Assembly (NCBI GenBank): GCA_037074615.1
Contig: CM073519.1
Coordinates: 26,247,001-26,311,000 of the forward strand
Source of the DNA: Leucaena leucocephala
Lineage: Eukaryota; Streptophyta; Magnoliopsida; Fabales; Fabaceae
Direction: 5' to 3'
DNA: 64,000 nt
Part shown: positions 1-9,578 of the stretch, one piece after another
Layout: each line of letters opens with the position of its first letter
Position numbering within the stretch: position 1 is the stretch's first letter
Position numbers and translations under genes: made by a program
Notes under the pieces: model-generated
The model's database searches: none
Seen by the model: the letters and a program-made list of their open reading frames with translations, nothing else
Told to the model about the DNA's origin: nothing

Positions 1-2640
1 CTGCTTATTCCGCAACTGCTTGACTTTTCTATCAGCAATTCGCACCGGTCCAACCTCATAGGTCAAGTCATCTCGCAGTGTAACCTCATCTTGCTCTATC
101 ACATGAGATGGATCTGGAATATACTTCTTTAATTGGGAAACATGGAACACATCATGTATCTGGCTGAGATTCGGAGGAAGAGCTAACTTGTAGGCTACTG
201 CTCCTATCTTTGAGAGAATCTGGAATGGCCCGATGTATCTTGGATGCAACTTCTTCACCTTAATTGATCGTCCGGCTCCTGTGGTTGGAGTTAACTTAAG
301 GAATACATGTTTTCCTTCTTCAAATTCCAACGGCTTCCTTCTGACATCTGCATAGCTCTTCTGTCTGCTTTGAGCCGTCAACAATCGTTTTCTAATTACC
401 GCAACTTGTTCTGCAGTTTGATCCACTATATCCGGACCAAGCATTCTTCTCTCGCTCAACTCTAGCCAGCATAAGGGGGATCTACATTTTCGTCCATAGA
501 GTGCTTCAAAAGGTGCCATCTGTATACTGGCCTGATAACCATTGTTATATGCAAACTCTATAAGGGTTAAATGGATATCCCAGCTGCCTTTGAAATCTAG
601 GACACATGCTCTCAGCATATCCTCTAACGTCTGTATTGTTCTTTCAGATTGACCATCTGTCTGAGGATGATAAGCTGTACTGAATCTGAGAGTAGTGCCC
701 ATTTCTTCCTGTAGAGCCCTCCAGAAATTTGAAGTAAATCGTGGATCTCTATCAGACACAATGCTGCTTGGGATACCATGGAGCCTAACGATCTCCTTTA
801 TATACAGCTTTGCCAGCTTTTCTAGAGAATCTCTCTTATTGATTGCCAGGAAATGTGCTTACTTTGTCAGTCGATCGATTACTACCCAAACCGCATCATG
901 TCTACTTGGTGTCAAGGGTAGTCCTTCCACAAAGTCCATGGCAATCCCATCCCATTTCCACTCAGGAATATCTAAAGGCTGCAACGTTCCTGCTGGTTTT
1001 TGATGTTCAACTTTCACTTTCTGGCAGGTTAAGCACTTAGATACGTAAGCTACAACATCTTTCTTCAGTCCAGGCCACCAGAATAATCTTTTAACATCAT
1101 GGTACATTTTGGTCATACCTGGATGTACCGTATATCGGCTTTTATGTGCTTCCTCCAGAATTCTTTCCCTTAATCCCCCAACATTTGGGATATAGGGTTT
1201 TCCCCTAAACTATAGCAATCCGTCTGGGGACATCTCAAAATCCCTTGTCTTCCCTTTCTCCAGCTTGTCTTTGAATATTGCTGCGAGCTTATCCTGCTCC
1301 TGAGCCTCTTTGATCTCATCTTCTATGCAAGTTCTGACATGAACTCCTCCAAAAGGATTCTCCGTCAGTTGCATTTGATATAGAGGGCTCCAGTCGCGCA
1401 TATCTTCTATCAGTTCCAATTCCTTGATCATCATGTATGCAACCTGCACCACCTTTCTACTCAGGGCATCAGCTACCACATTGGCTTTTCCTGGATGGTA
1501 TTTAATCTGGAAGTCATAATCTTTTAACAATTCCATCCATCGCCGCTGCCTCATGTTCAGCTCTTTCTGATCCTGCAGATACTTCAGGCTTTTGTGGTCG
1601 CAAAACAACTCTATCGTTGCTCCATATAAATAGTGCCTCCATATCTTCAGGGCATAGACCACCGCCGCAAGCTCCAGATCATGAGTGGGATAATTCTCTT
1701 CATGTGGCTTTAACTGCCGAGAGGCGTAGGCTACTACTCGACCTTGCTGCATAAGCACACATCCTAGGCCCTGCTTGCTAGCATCAGTGTAGATTACATA
1801 AGTCTGAGTTGGGTCTGGAATAATCAGCACGGGAGTAGTCGTTAATCTCTGCTTCAACTGCTGGAAGCTAGCCTCGCAATTCTTATCCCACTTAAACTGC
1901 TGATTCTTTCTGGTCAGCTTGGTAAGTGGTAAGGCAATTCGAGAAAAGTCTTGAATGAATCGTCTGTAGTACCCTGCTAGGCCGAGAAAACTTCTAATCT
2001 CTGTCACTGTCCTTGGCTGTTCCCAGCTCAAAACTGCTTCAATTTTGCTAGGATCTACAGCTACCCCGTCTCGGGATATGACATGACCGAGAAATTTGAC
2101 TTCTGAAAGCCAAAACTCACACTTACTCAGCTTAGCATAGAGCTTCTTCTCTTTAAGGATACCAAGAACAATCCTCAAATGCCTTTCATGCTCCTCTGGA
2201 GATTTGGAGTACACCAGAATATCATCAATAAAGACCACAACGAACTGATCTAGATAAGGCCTGAAAATCCGGTTCATATAGTCCATGAAAATAGCAGGTG
2301 CATTGGTTAGTCCAAAAGGCATCACCAAAAATTCAAAATGTCCGTAGCGCGTTCTGAACGCCGTCTTTGGAATATCATCTGGCTTGACCCTTAGTTGATG
2401 GTAGCCAGATCTCAAGTCAATCTTGGAGAATAAGCTCGCTCCTGCCAATTGATCTAGCAGGTCATCAATTCTGGGAAGAGGATACTTGTTCTTAACTATA
2501 AGCTTATTTAATTCCCTTTAGTCAATGCACAGCCTTAAGCTACCATCTTTCTTCTTGACGAACAGTACTGGAGCACCCCATGGCGATACACTGGGTCGTA
2601 TAAAACCTTTCTCCAATAGCTCCTCAATTTGCTTCTTCAG
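1..2640 (-). pseudogene. pol: pol (RT-RNase H-integrase) of chromovirus copy 1, three nonsense codons
   Basis: In-frame pol remnant. RT keeps the FIDDILVYSK active-site block (about 2200-2230) and RNase H keeps YTDASKQGLG. The integrase zinc-binding HHCC region (CLTCQK) and the DDE core are recognisable. Compared with copy 2, three codons are nonsense. A Tyr codon in IDYRELN of RT is TAA at 2518-2520. A Gln codon after the RNase H/integrase linker is TAG at 1210-1212. A Ser codon in LTKSAHF of the integrase core is TAA at 857-859. The frame is otherwise open to the window edge, where translation would continue into the end of the chromodomain. It cannot make a full polyprotein. Confidence 0.92.
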
Positions 2641-4330
2641 TTCCATCATTTCGTTAGGAGCCATCCTGTATGGGGCTTTTGATACTGGTCCAGCTCCAGG
2701 TACAATGTCGATCGCAAACTCCACTTCACGCTCCAAAGGCAATCCCTGAATCTCCTTTGGAAAGACTTCAGGAAATTCATTGACTATAGGAACCTCCTCG
2801 ATGCCTTCCTCCACTTCTGTTTGAACAGAAAAGAATACCACATATCCCTGACATCCTTTCCGTAGACATTTTTCTGCCTGAGCCTCTGTCACGAAGTTTA
2901 GTTGTACTTCTAAGCTCCGATCAGTGATCTTTGGACCAAGAACTAGGGTCTTGTTTCTGCAGTCCAACATCACATTATTGGAGGATAACCAATTTAAACC
3001 GAGTATGACTTCAATCTCCTGGAAAGGCATACAGATCAGGTCCAGGGTGGTACTACAGTGCTCATAACGCACCACACTATTTAGACAGGCATCAGATGTG
3101 ATCACCCTAGCGTTGGTGGGGGTTTTAACCTTGGATCATCTCAGATGATCGCTGAGCATCCTCTCTAGTGAGTGCAAACACTCGTCCCGCCGTCCTTGGC
3201 CTTGGATCAGTTATAGCTTGAGGACATTCTTTGGAAAAATGTCCGGGCTTTCCGCAGGTATAGCATACATTCTGGCCCATCAAACATGGTCTGTCACCAT
3301 GATTCTTTCCACACTTTTCACATACTGGGGCCTTCGGATCCCTGTTATTAGATCTTCCGCGAAAATTTCCCCTATTAGGCCTCTTGGTCTGCCACGGGCA
3401 CTTTCTTTTCTTATAGCCGCTCCCACTGGCCGCTTCTTGATTCCGTCTTGCCTTATCAGGAGTCGCTTGATCTTTACTCCCAGATTTGGACAGCATTCTA
3501 TGATTCATGCTGTTCTCAACGATTCGACATGCTTCCACAGCCTTATTGAACTGGCTGTATTGTTGGGGAGTTAACTTCTCCTTTAACATAGAATTCAGCC
3601 CTCGAATCATTCTTTCTGTCATCCAGCGTTCGTCATCCACTTGGCATAGGTAAGTTGAATATTGAGATAGCCGGATGAACTTGGCCAAATATTCATCAAA
3701 AGCTTCTTTTTCTCCTTGCCTTAGCACAAGGAATTCAGCCTCCCTTTCATCTCTGACAGATTGAGGGAAATATTTTTCATAAAATTGCTCAAGAAATACT
3801 TCCCAGGTAACTGGAATATCTCTTGCTTAGAGAAGTAACTATGTATTCTTCCACCATCTATCCGCATCCTTTTCCAATTGATAGATGGCCATTTGGGCCT
3901 TGGTTTCAGTCGGGCAATCGAGGACCTTAAAGATCTTCTCTAATCTGCTGACCCAATTTTCTGCTACATGTACTTCAAATGTCCCTTCGAATATGGGAGG
4001 ATTGTGTTTGCAAAATCGCACCATCCATTGTTGGATGCCAACTGCCTCCTCCCTTGATTCAACCCTTCTCTGGGGCTGTTCTGCCTGCTGTGGTACTTCT
4101 TCAGGTTCTCTACTAGTTGCTCCTGAAGGCTCTGGCGGTCTTAAATTATTTACAGCTACTGCTACTGTCGCGGCTATGGCAACATCTCTGTCTTGTTCCT
4201 TTCGTGCTTGAGCAGCTCTCATTTCTTCTATCATCTTTTGTTGCTGGTCTAATCGTTCTAGAATCATTTGATTAAGGTTTCCAGCCTCTCGGGGTTCCTC
4301 AGCTAGAATAGTTCTCCTTGTTCGTACCAT
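2641..4330 (-). pseudogene. gag: gag-protease of chromovirus copy 1, protease active site deleted
   Basis: Starts at ATG 4328-4330 (MVRTRRTILAEEP), a start that copy 2 has lost. It contains the retrotransposon gag domain (AIYQLEKDADRWWKNT) and a CCHC knuckle, CYTCGKPGHFSKEC. Two stop codons lie close together in gag (3839-3841 TAG and 3827-3829 TAA), where copy 2 reads NTELLLQAR. At about 3127-3130 a 128-bp segment present in copy 2 (about 49641-49772) is missing. It encodes the aspartic-protease motif FDSGASHSF. The loss also shifts the frame, since 128 is not a multiple of 3. The deletion ends share the tetramer ACCT. No functional gag-protease is expected. Confidence 0.92.
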
Positions 4331-4429
4331 TTTGTTATACTTAAAAACAGAAGGGAATACAATAAATTTCATTTTACACATAATATACATACAGAATATA
4401 TGTACATATCACAGTACCATTCTAGTCTT

Positions 4430-5158
4430 TTATACTCTAATTTTCTTAAACTTTATTCTAATGTATTCTTCTACTAGGTAGATCCAGTCGGATATGGTAC
4501 AATATGATTCTCTATCAAAATACTGGTCCAACTCTGATCTCTAGGTAGGAGTCTTCGGCAATACGTCATTCATAATTTCTAGCCAAAACCCCATGGTTAA
4601 CACATTTGAATCCCAGGCTTGATATATGGCTTTCACCCTTGTGATAAACTCCTGGTAGACCGAATAATCTTGATCTATGTTTTCGAACAGGGTCTGCCTC
4701 AACTCGTATAGTTGTCGGGCTAATGCTACCGAGCTCTCAAGTTGCTCTCTACTCAGGTTCCTCCCTGGGACCATTCTTACGATTAAACCTCCCAAATACA
4801 TTTCTACCAGAGTCACTTCGGGCCTACTGGAACCTGGAGCATTACTCTGAACATGTACTTGGCTGGACCCTGAACTGTCTGTTATATTCAAGGGTACCGC
4901 ACATATGGAAATGGCAGGAATAGGGCCTTCTGTTATCATCACTTCCTGATCATCAATTGGAAAGTTTGATCCTATCGAGGAACTATCCTCCTCAGAATCA
5001 CCAGCTACTGGAGGTGTCCAGAGGTCAGAATCATTGCTTACTATCTCTTCTTCTGAACTATCTGAACTAGAGACCTCTGGTCTTAATTCCCATTGGTTTA
5101 CCGTAGTTTCAGACCCAAATCTATGTCTAGCCATCCTGCAAACACTACTTAGTGTCAA
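4430..5158 (-). pseudogene. Extra ORF upstream of gag (leader ORF), copy 1; one nonsense codon
   Basis: A 242-codon reading frame between the PBS and gag, same frame and length as 51071-51799 in copy 2. It starts at ATG 5158 and is interrupted by TAG at 4541-4543, where copy 2 has TGG. The N-terminal half is Ser/Glu/Asp-rich and acidic (SSSDSSEEEIVSNDSDLWTP), probably disordered. The C-terminal half is rich in aromatic and charged residues and looks helical (LYELRQTLFENIDQDYSVYQ). I recognise no domain. It is separated from the gag start by about 100 nt containing its own stop plus one more in-frame TGA. It is not gag, protease or a known env. Function unknown. Confidence 0.6.
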
Positions 5159-5231
5159 TTATGACGGCTTTATCATGGTATATCTTTCTATAAATCATCT
5201 ATTCAGAGCATTTCTTAAGCCAGAATCCTTT

Positions 5232-5243
5232 GCTCTGATACCA
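5232..5243 (-). promoter_or_regulatory. Primer-binding site, tRNA-iMet type (copy 1)
   Basis: On the minus strand TGGTATCAGAGC lies 3 nt inside the 5' LTR end. It is complementary to the 3' end of plant initiator-Met tRNA, the usual primer of chromoviruses. Confidence 0.9.
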
Positions 5244-6571
5244 AAATGTCACATCCTTATATTTATACATCTTAGGGACCATTCAGTAGCACTTAAACCA
5301 CTTTCAGGGTCATTGAAGTCTAAACACTTAATCTGGAATTTTATTCATATCGAGTACTGTTCACTGTGGCAAATTCCAGATGAGTGACCTGATTTTGAAA
5401 ATTTATAACTAATTCTATAAAAATTGAAATGAAGTGGTTCAAATTGCTACATGAAGCTAACTCAAATATATTTCAGGGAAAAATCATTGGTTGACCAATC
5501 CTTGACAAATCTCACGTGGGTCAACGTTTCAATCTTACTGTTCATCCAATGACTTTCTCCTGAATCCAGCATTCTGGTCCCAACTTTAACAATTTATATC
5601 TTTTCGTGTATACATCCAAATTAGACATTCTATATATCAAATTAAATCTTAGTATGTCTACTTTTTACCCTAAAAATTTCGTACATTAATTCAATCATTT
5701 ACTATTTTTAATGATTTATCAAACATGAATGGGTCTTCACGAGTTACTGTTCACTGAGCCTATTTTCAGCATTTAGTCTTTACATACTCAAGCATACAGC
5801 CAACACATATCAGTCATACAGGCCAGATAACAATTAATATCAAATAATCAACTGTTATAAATTAGTGCATGATTAACTCCCTCATATTTTATTACATCCT
5901 TTTCTGTCTAACAACCGGCAGCATAACTGCTACAATTCTTCTTTAGAAAGTAACTGATGTTGTACCGATTCGGTAATTCCCTTATGCGAACTACCATTCT
6001 ACGTAGTACCCAGGAAAGACTGGATGAACCTGCTGGGTCCACTCACTTCCAGCCTCCTTAGACAGCACTACGTACACAGTACGTATCAGTTCCTTTCTTT
6101 GTTCTGTCTTCGTTGTCGGAATTTCGGCAGCCTACCGGCGTCTCTTAAGATTTCCAAATTTTATTTTGACAGAACCTCCCCTGTAATGTTATGTTTGGGA
6201 ATGAGATTCAAAAGAATCCCAGTAACAACAATCATAACAAAATATGTAATGCAAAGTGACGGTGCTTGCTTGTGACTGTGTATAGAGAAGTATGCTGCAT
6301 GCTTCCATATTCAATATCATATGATCATAGCATTGGAATAGAGCTTCAAGCATAACATATAGGACAACAATCAACCAAACAAAACAACACATCACAAAGA
6401 CATTACATAAGAGCTAGGATTAGTTGCTACCTCAAAAGCAGAGCTTCAGAACTTCCTTACTAATTCCAACTCCACCAGAACTTCCTTTCCTTCTTTCTTT
6501 CTCCTTCTCTCTCTTCTTTCTCTCTCTTTTGTTGCCAAAAACGTGGGATGCATAAAATGGGAGGGGAAGGG

Positions 6572-6583
6572 GGTATTTATAGC
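6572..6583 (-). promoter_or_regulatory. TATA box of copy 1 LTR
   Basis: GCTATAAATACC on the minus strand, followed about 40-95 nt downstream by a purine (GA)-rich tract at 6477-6532. The same arrangement occurs in every chromovirus-type LTR of this window, which supports its use as the element promoter. Confidence 0.7.
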
Positions 6584-6686
6584 TTTAATGGATGGCATTC
6601 TTGTAATTTTGAAGCCATCTGAACATGTGGTCCTGGTTTTTCCTGGAATTTCCTATTTTCTTTAATTCTTTTTACTACATCACCCT

Positions 6687-6720
6687 GGACACCTCATGGG
6701 ACACCTCATAGGACACCTCA
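6687..6720 (-). repeat. Three 12-nt-spaced GGACACCTCA units in U3
   Basis: GGACACCTCA occurs at 6687, 6699 and 6711, an exact 12-nt period, about 105 nt upstream of the TATA box on the minus strand. The same triplet is kept in both LTRs of copy 2. It is a candidate U3 regulatory repeat. Confidence 0.6.
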
Positions 6721-8072
6721 CCACCCATATTCTTCATGTGACGAAATTTGGAGGTTCTGGAAGCTTTCCGGTCCAATCTGGTACCGGCCCGGTCCATCGC
6801 CTCGAAAAACGTGCCGTTTTCTGAATCTGATGTTTCTGAAGATCCTTTTTATGTCTACTGACCTCACATTTAGTATCTAGACCCTTTATATCATTAAATT
6901 TTTAATACTGGGTCCAGACTCAATTACAGATCCCCTGCGAAATGACCAAAATGCCCTTGGTGCCCTATCTTGTCCTATTTTAACCCCTAAGGGCAAAATC
7001 GTCATTTCACACCTTTCTGGACCCGGTCAAAGCTTATACTGGCTCTAGTCAACCTTATTTAGACATGTCTTGACCTCTGGGTCTGTCCAAAATGACCAGA
7101 ATACCCTATATTCATCTGCTGCCCTTTTTGTACAACAAAGGGGCATTTTCGTAATTTCGCACTTTTCCGGGGTTCTGCTGGACACTGGCCCACCTATCAG
7201 TCCAAGAGTCTTATTGGGCCTCTAATGGCGCCATTTTCGGGCTTCCTGGTTCCATTACCTGTATGGCACGCATTACGAGGAATCTTCCTTTAACACAATT
7301 CATTGAATATTTTAACTATTATTTACCGAGTATATACCTTTTCCGGACACCGGCTCTTTTTCCCAGATATAGTGTCCTACTGTGTTCAGGCATCCTTGGG
7401 GGTTATAACGGTCATCTGACCGAAGTCATCCGATCGCATTCAGCCTCTTTAAAAATACCGATAAATCTCCTACCCGGATCCCCGGAGGCCTCACACTCCG
7501 TCTGGATTTCTTTATTTTGTGAATAACTTTTCCTACAGACCTCCTATCGGTATCCTGTCAGTTTCCCGACATCCGCCCATAAAGGCGCATCATCCTGTAT
7601 TTTCCTACTTATATCTGAAATCTAGGGTATCCGGTATAAATTTTTATAACTTTTGGACGATCAGTCCATTTCTGGCTATCTGGAGTCTTCAAAAATTCTG
7701 ATATTAGGCTTGGTTACCCGGCGTCACCTGCCCTACCTTCTGGTAGAATCTGGGACTGAAATGCTGTCGGGCGGTGCAAATCACTTCTGGCCTATTTTCT
7801 TTAATTATACTTTAGCCCCAGGGAACTTTTCCTTCTTTATAATTAAGTCCCTTAATTTGGCTAAAATTACACTTTAAGACCCCATATTTTTGTATACTTT
7901 TCATTCCTAACTTTAAACTTTCCATAATTGCATTTAGGTCCCTTAATTTCCTTTCTTTTGCAATTTAATCCTTTTCTTTACATAAAGGTACACATGTTTT
8001 TCCTGAAACAGAGCTCATATATTCCGTTTAATCTGTACATAGGAACCAGTACAGAAAATTAAGGATATTATA

Positions 8073-9120
8073 GCTGTAGCAGAAGTGGTAGGTAGAGAAC
8101 CTACGGCAACCAGAATCTGCTGGTACAGCTAATACAGAACCAGAGATGGTTCAACAGATAGCAGAACAAGCAAGACAGAGAGAACAGATAATAGATTCTG
8201 CTGGTATTCAACGGTGGATGGCTAAGTTCTGTAAGCATAGTCCTCTGACGTTAGAGGGAACATTCAATATATAGAAAGGGGAGGATTGGATCAGTAGACT
8301 GGAGAAGATCTTCAAGGTATTGGGTTGTCCGTCTGAGAGTAAAGCACAGATGGCAATCTACCAATTAGAGAGAGATGTCGGCAGATGGTGGAAGAATACA
8401 GAGCTAGTATTGCAGGCAAGGCATATTCCTATCACATGGGAAGTGTTCCTTGAATATTTTTATGAGAAGTATTTTCCCCAGTCAGTGAGGGATAAACGAG
8501 AAGCAGAATTCCTTGTGTTGAGACAAGGAGAAAAAGAATCCTATGATGAATACTTAGCAAAGTTCATCTGTCTTTCCTGGTATTCCACTTACCTGTGACA
8601 GGTGGATGATGAACAATGGATGACGGATAGGATGATTAGGGGATTAAATACTACTTTGAAGGATAAGATGACCCCCAACAGTATCATTAGTTCAATAAAG
8701 TAGTAGAGGCCTGTAAAATTATTGAGAACATCCTGAATCACCGGATGCTAATAATACCGGTGAGCAGAGAGACTGCTGCTCCTGAGAGACTTAACCAGAA
8801 TAGAAATGTAGCCAGTGGCAGTGGCTATAACAAGAAAAGGAAAAGGCAGTGGCAGCAGAACCGAAAGCCTAACAGAGGGAATTACAGGGGCAACACAATT
8901 AATAGAGATCAGAGGTCTAGAGTATGTGACAAATGCAGGAAGAACCATGGAGACACACCATGTTTGATAGGGCATAATGTCTATTACACATGTGGGAAGC
9001 CTGGACATTTCTCCAGGAATTGTCCTCAAGCAGCTGATGATCAAAGGCTGCGCACTCAAGGGCAAGTGTTTGCAATGACAAGGGAAGAGGCACAGAGATC
9101 ACCCGAGATGATCCAAGGTA
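8073..9120 (+). pseudogene. gag: gag of chromovirus copy 3
   Basis: The gag domain is readable at 8320-8598 (AIYQLERDVGRWWKNTEL, then the YFPQSVRDKRE block). A TGA at 8596-8598 replaces an Arg codon. A 1-nt loss near 8672, in a run of C, shifts the frame. The rest, including a basic RKRQWQQNRK-type region and the zinc knuckle, continues in the new frame. The first Cys of the knuckle is Tyr (YYTCGKPGHFSRNC), so zinc binding would be lost. The part left of 8200 also carries stops. The N-terminus is missing. Confidence 0.88.
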
Positions 9121-9470
9121 TCATCTATCTCAATAATCATGCTGTGATTGCTATGTTTGCTTCGGGTGCAAGTCATTCCTTTGTTTCTTATGAATGTGCT
9201 AAACGTTTGGGCCTTACAATTAGTAAGCTGCATTATGCCATATGTGTCAGAACCCCTACAAATGCTAAAGTAGTTACATCAGATGTCTGCCTAAATAGTG
9301 TCATTCGATATGAATGTTGTTGCACTACTCTTGACCTAATATGCATGCCGTTTCATGAAATTGATGTCATAATTAGATTGAATTGGTTGTCTGCCAATAA
9401 TGTAATGCTGGATTGTAAGAACAAAACTCTAGTTCTTTGTCCACAAACTACAAAAGTGAATCCATAAGTG
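9121..9470 (+). pseudogene. Protease of chromovirus copy 3, catalytic Asp replaced
   Basis: The retropepsin-like segment reads MFASGASHSFVS, where copy 2 reads LFDSGASHSFIS. The catalytic Asp has become Ala. The downstream flap-like region CMPFHEIDVIIRLNWLS is conserved. The frame ends at a TAA at 9465-9467. Inactive on two counts. Confidence 0.88.
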
Positions 9471-9578
9471 AAACTGAATTTCCTAACGGAGGCTCAGGCA
9501 GATAGATGTCTACGAAAAGGATGTCAGGGATACATGGTTTTCTTTTCTGTCCAAGTAGAAGTGTAAGAAGGAATTGAA

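Larger units (their letters stand above)
1..8072 (-). mobile_element. Ty3/gypsy chromovirus (Tekay-like) copy 1, partial; 3' end off the left edge
   Basis: Minus-strand LTR retrotransposon. Reading leftwards from 8072 it has a 5' LTR (8072-5247), a tRNA-iMet primer-binding site, an extra leader ORF, gag, protease remnant, RT, RNase H and integrase. The last ~34 codons, which carry the end of the chromodomain in copy 2, and the 3' LTR lie outside the window. The internal sequence is nearly identical to copy 2 (46359-51887). Position 1 here corresponds to 46514 there. Its right LTR end abuts the interior of gag of copy 3, so this element was probably inserted into copy 3. The matching left flank is not visible, so no TSD can be checked. 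Confidence 0.93.
5247..8072 (-). repeat. 5' LTR of chromovirus copy 1 (2826 bp)
   Basis: On the minus strand it begins TATAATATCC (expected TGTAATATCC, as in copy 2) and ends GGATGTGACA. It is homologous over its length to 43913-46358, except for a 377-bp block (about 5275-5651) that both LTRs of copy 2 lack. It contains a TATA box at 6572-6583, a GA-rich tract just downstream (6477-6532) and three GGACACCTCA units in its U3. Short forward ORFs inside it are not genes. Confidence 0.93.

Noticed and set aside
695..1003. Forward ORFs over the gag-pol regions of copies 1 and 2 (also at 2525, 3218, 3885, 4723, 47208, 49038, 49859, 50526, 51364)
   Set aside because: They are antisense shadows of the minus-strand gag-pol and leader ORF. 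The same shadows appear in both copies and match no protein type.
5232..5243. Possible tRNA-Met gene fragment
   Set aside because: Only the 12-nt 3'-end complement is present, directly at an LTR end. It is a primer-binding site; no cloverleaf surrounds it.
6024..6395. Overlapping 83- and 68-codon ORFs on both strands in each chromovirus LTR
   Set aside because: The opposite-strand overlap and lack of any recognisable motif suggest chance open frames in recently copied sequence.
7263..7877. Chain of short ORFs in the chromovirus LTR (also 45549-46163 and 53524-53724)
   Set aside because: They recur because the LTR recurs. They lie in U3 upstream of the TATA box, on the opposite strand, with no protein-like composition.
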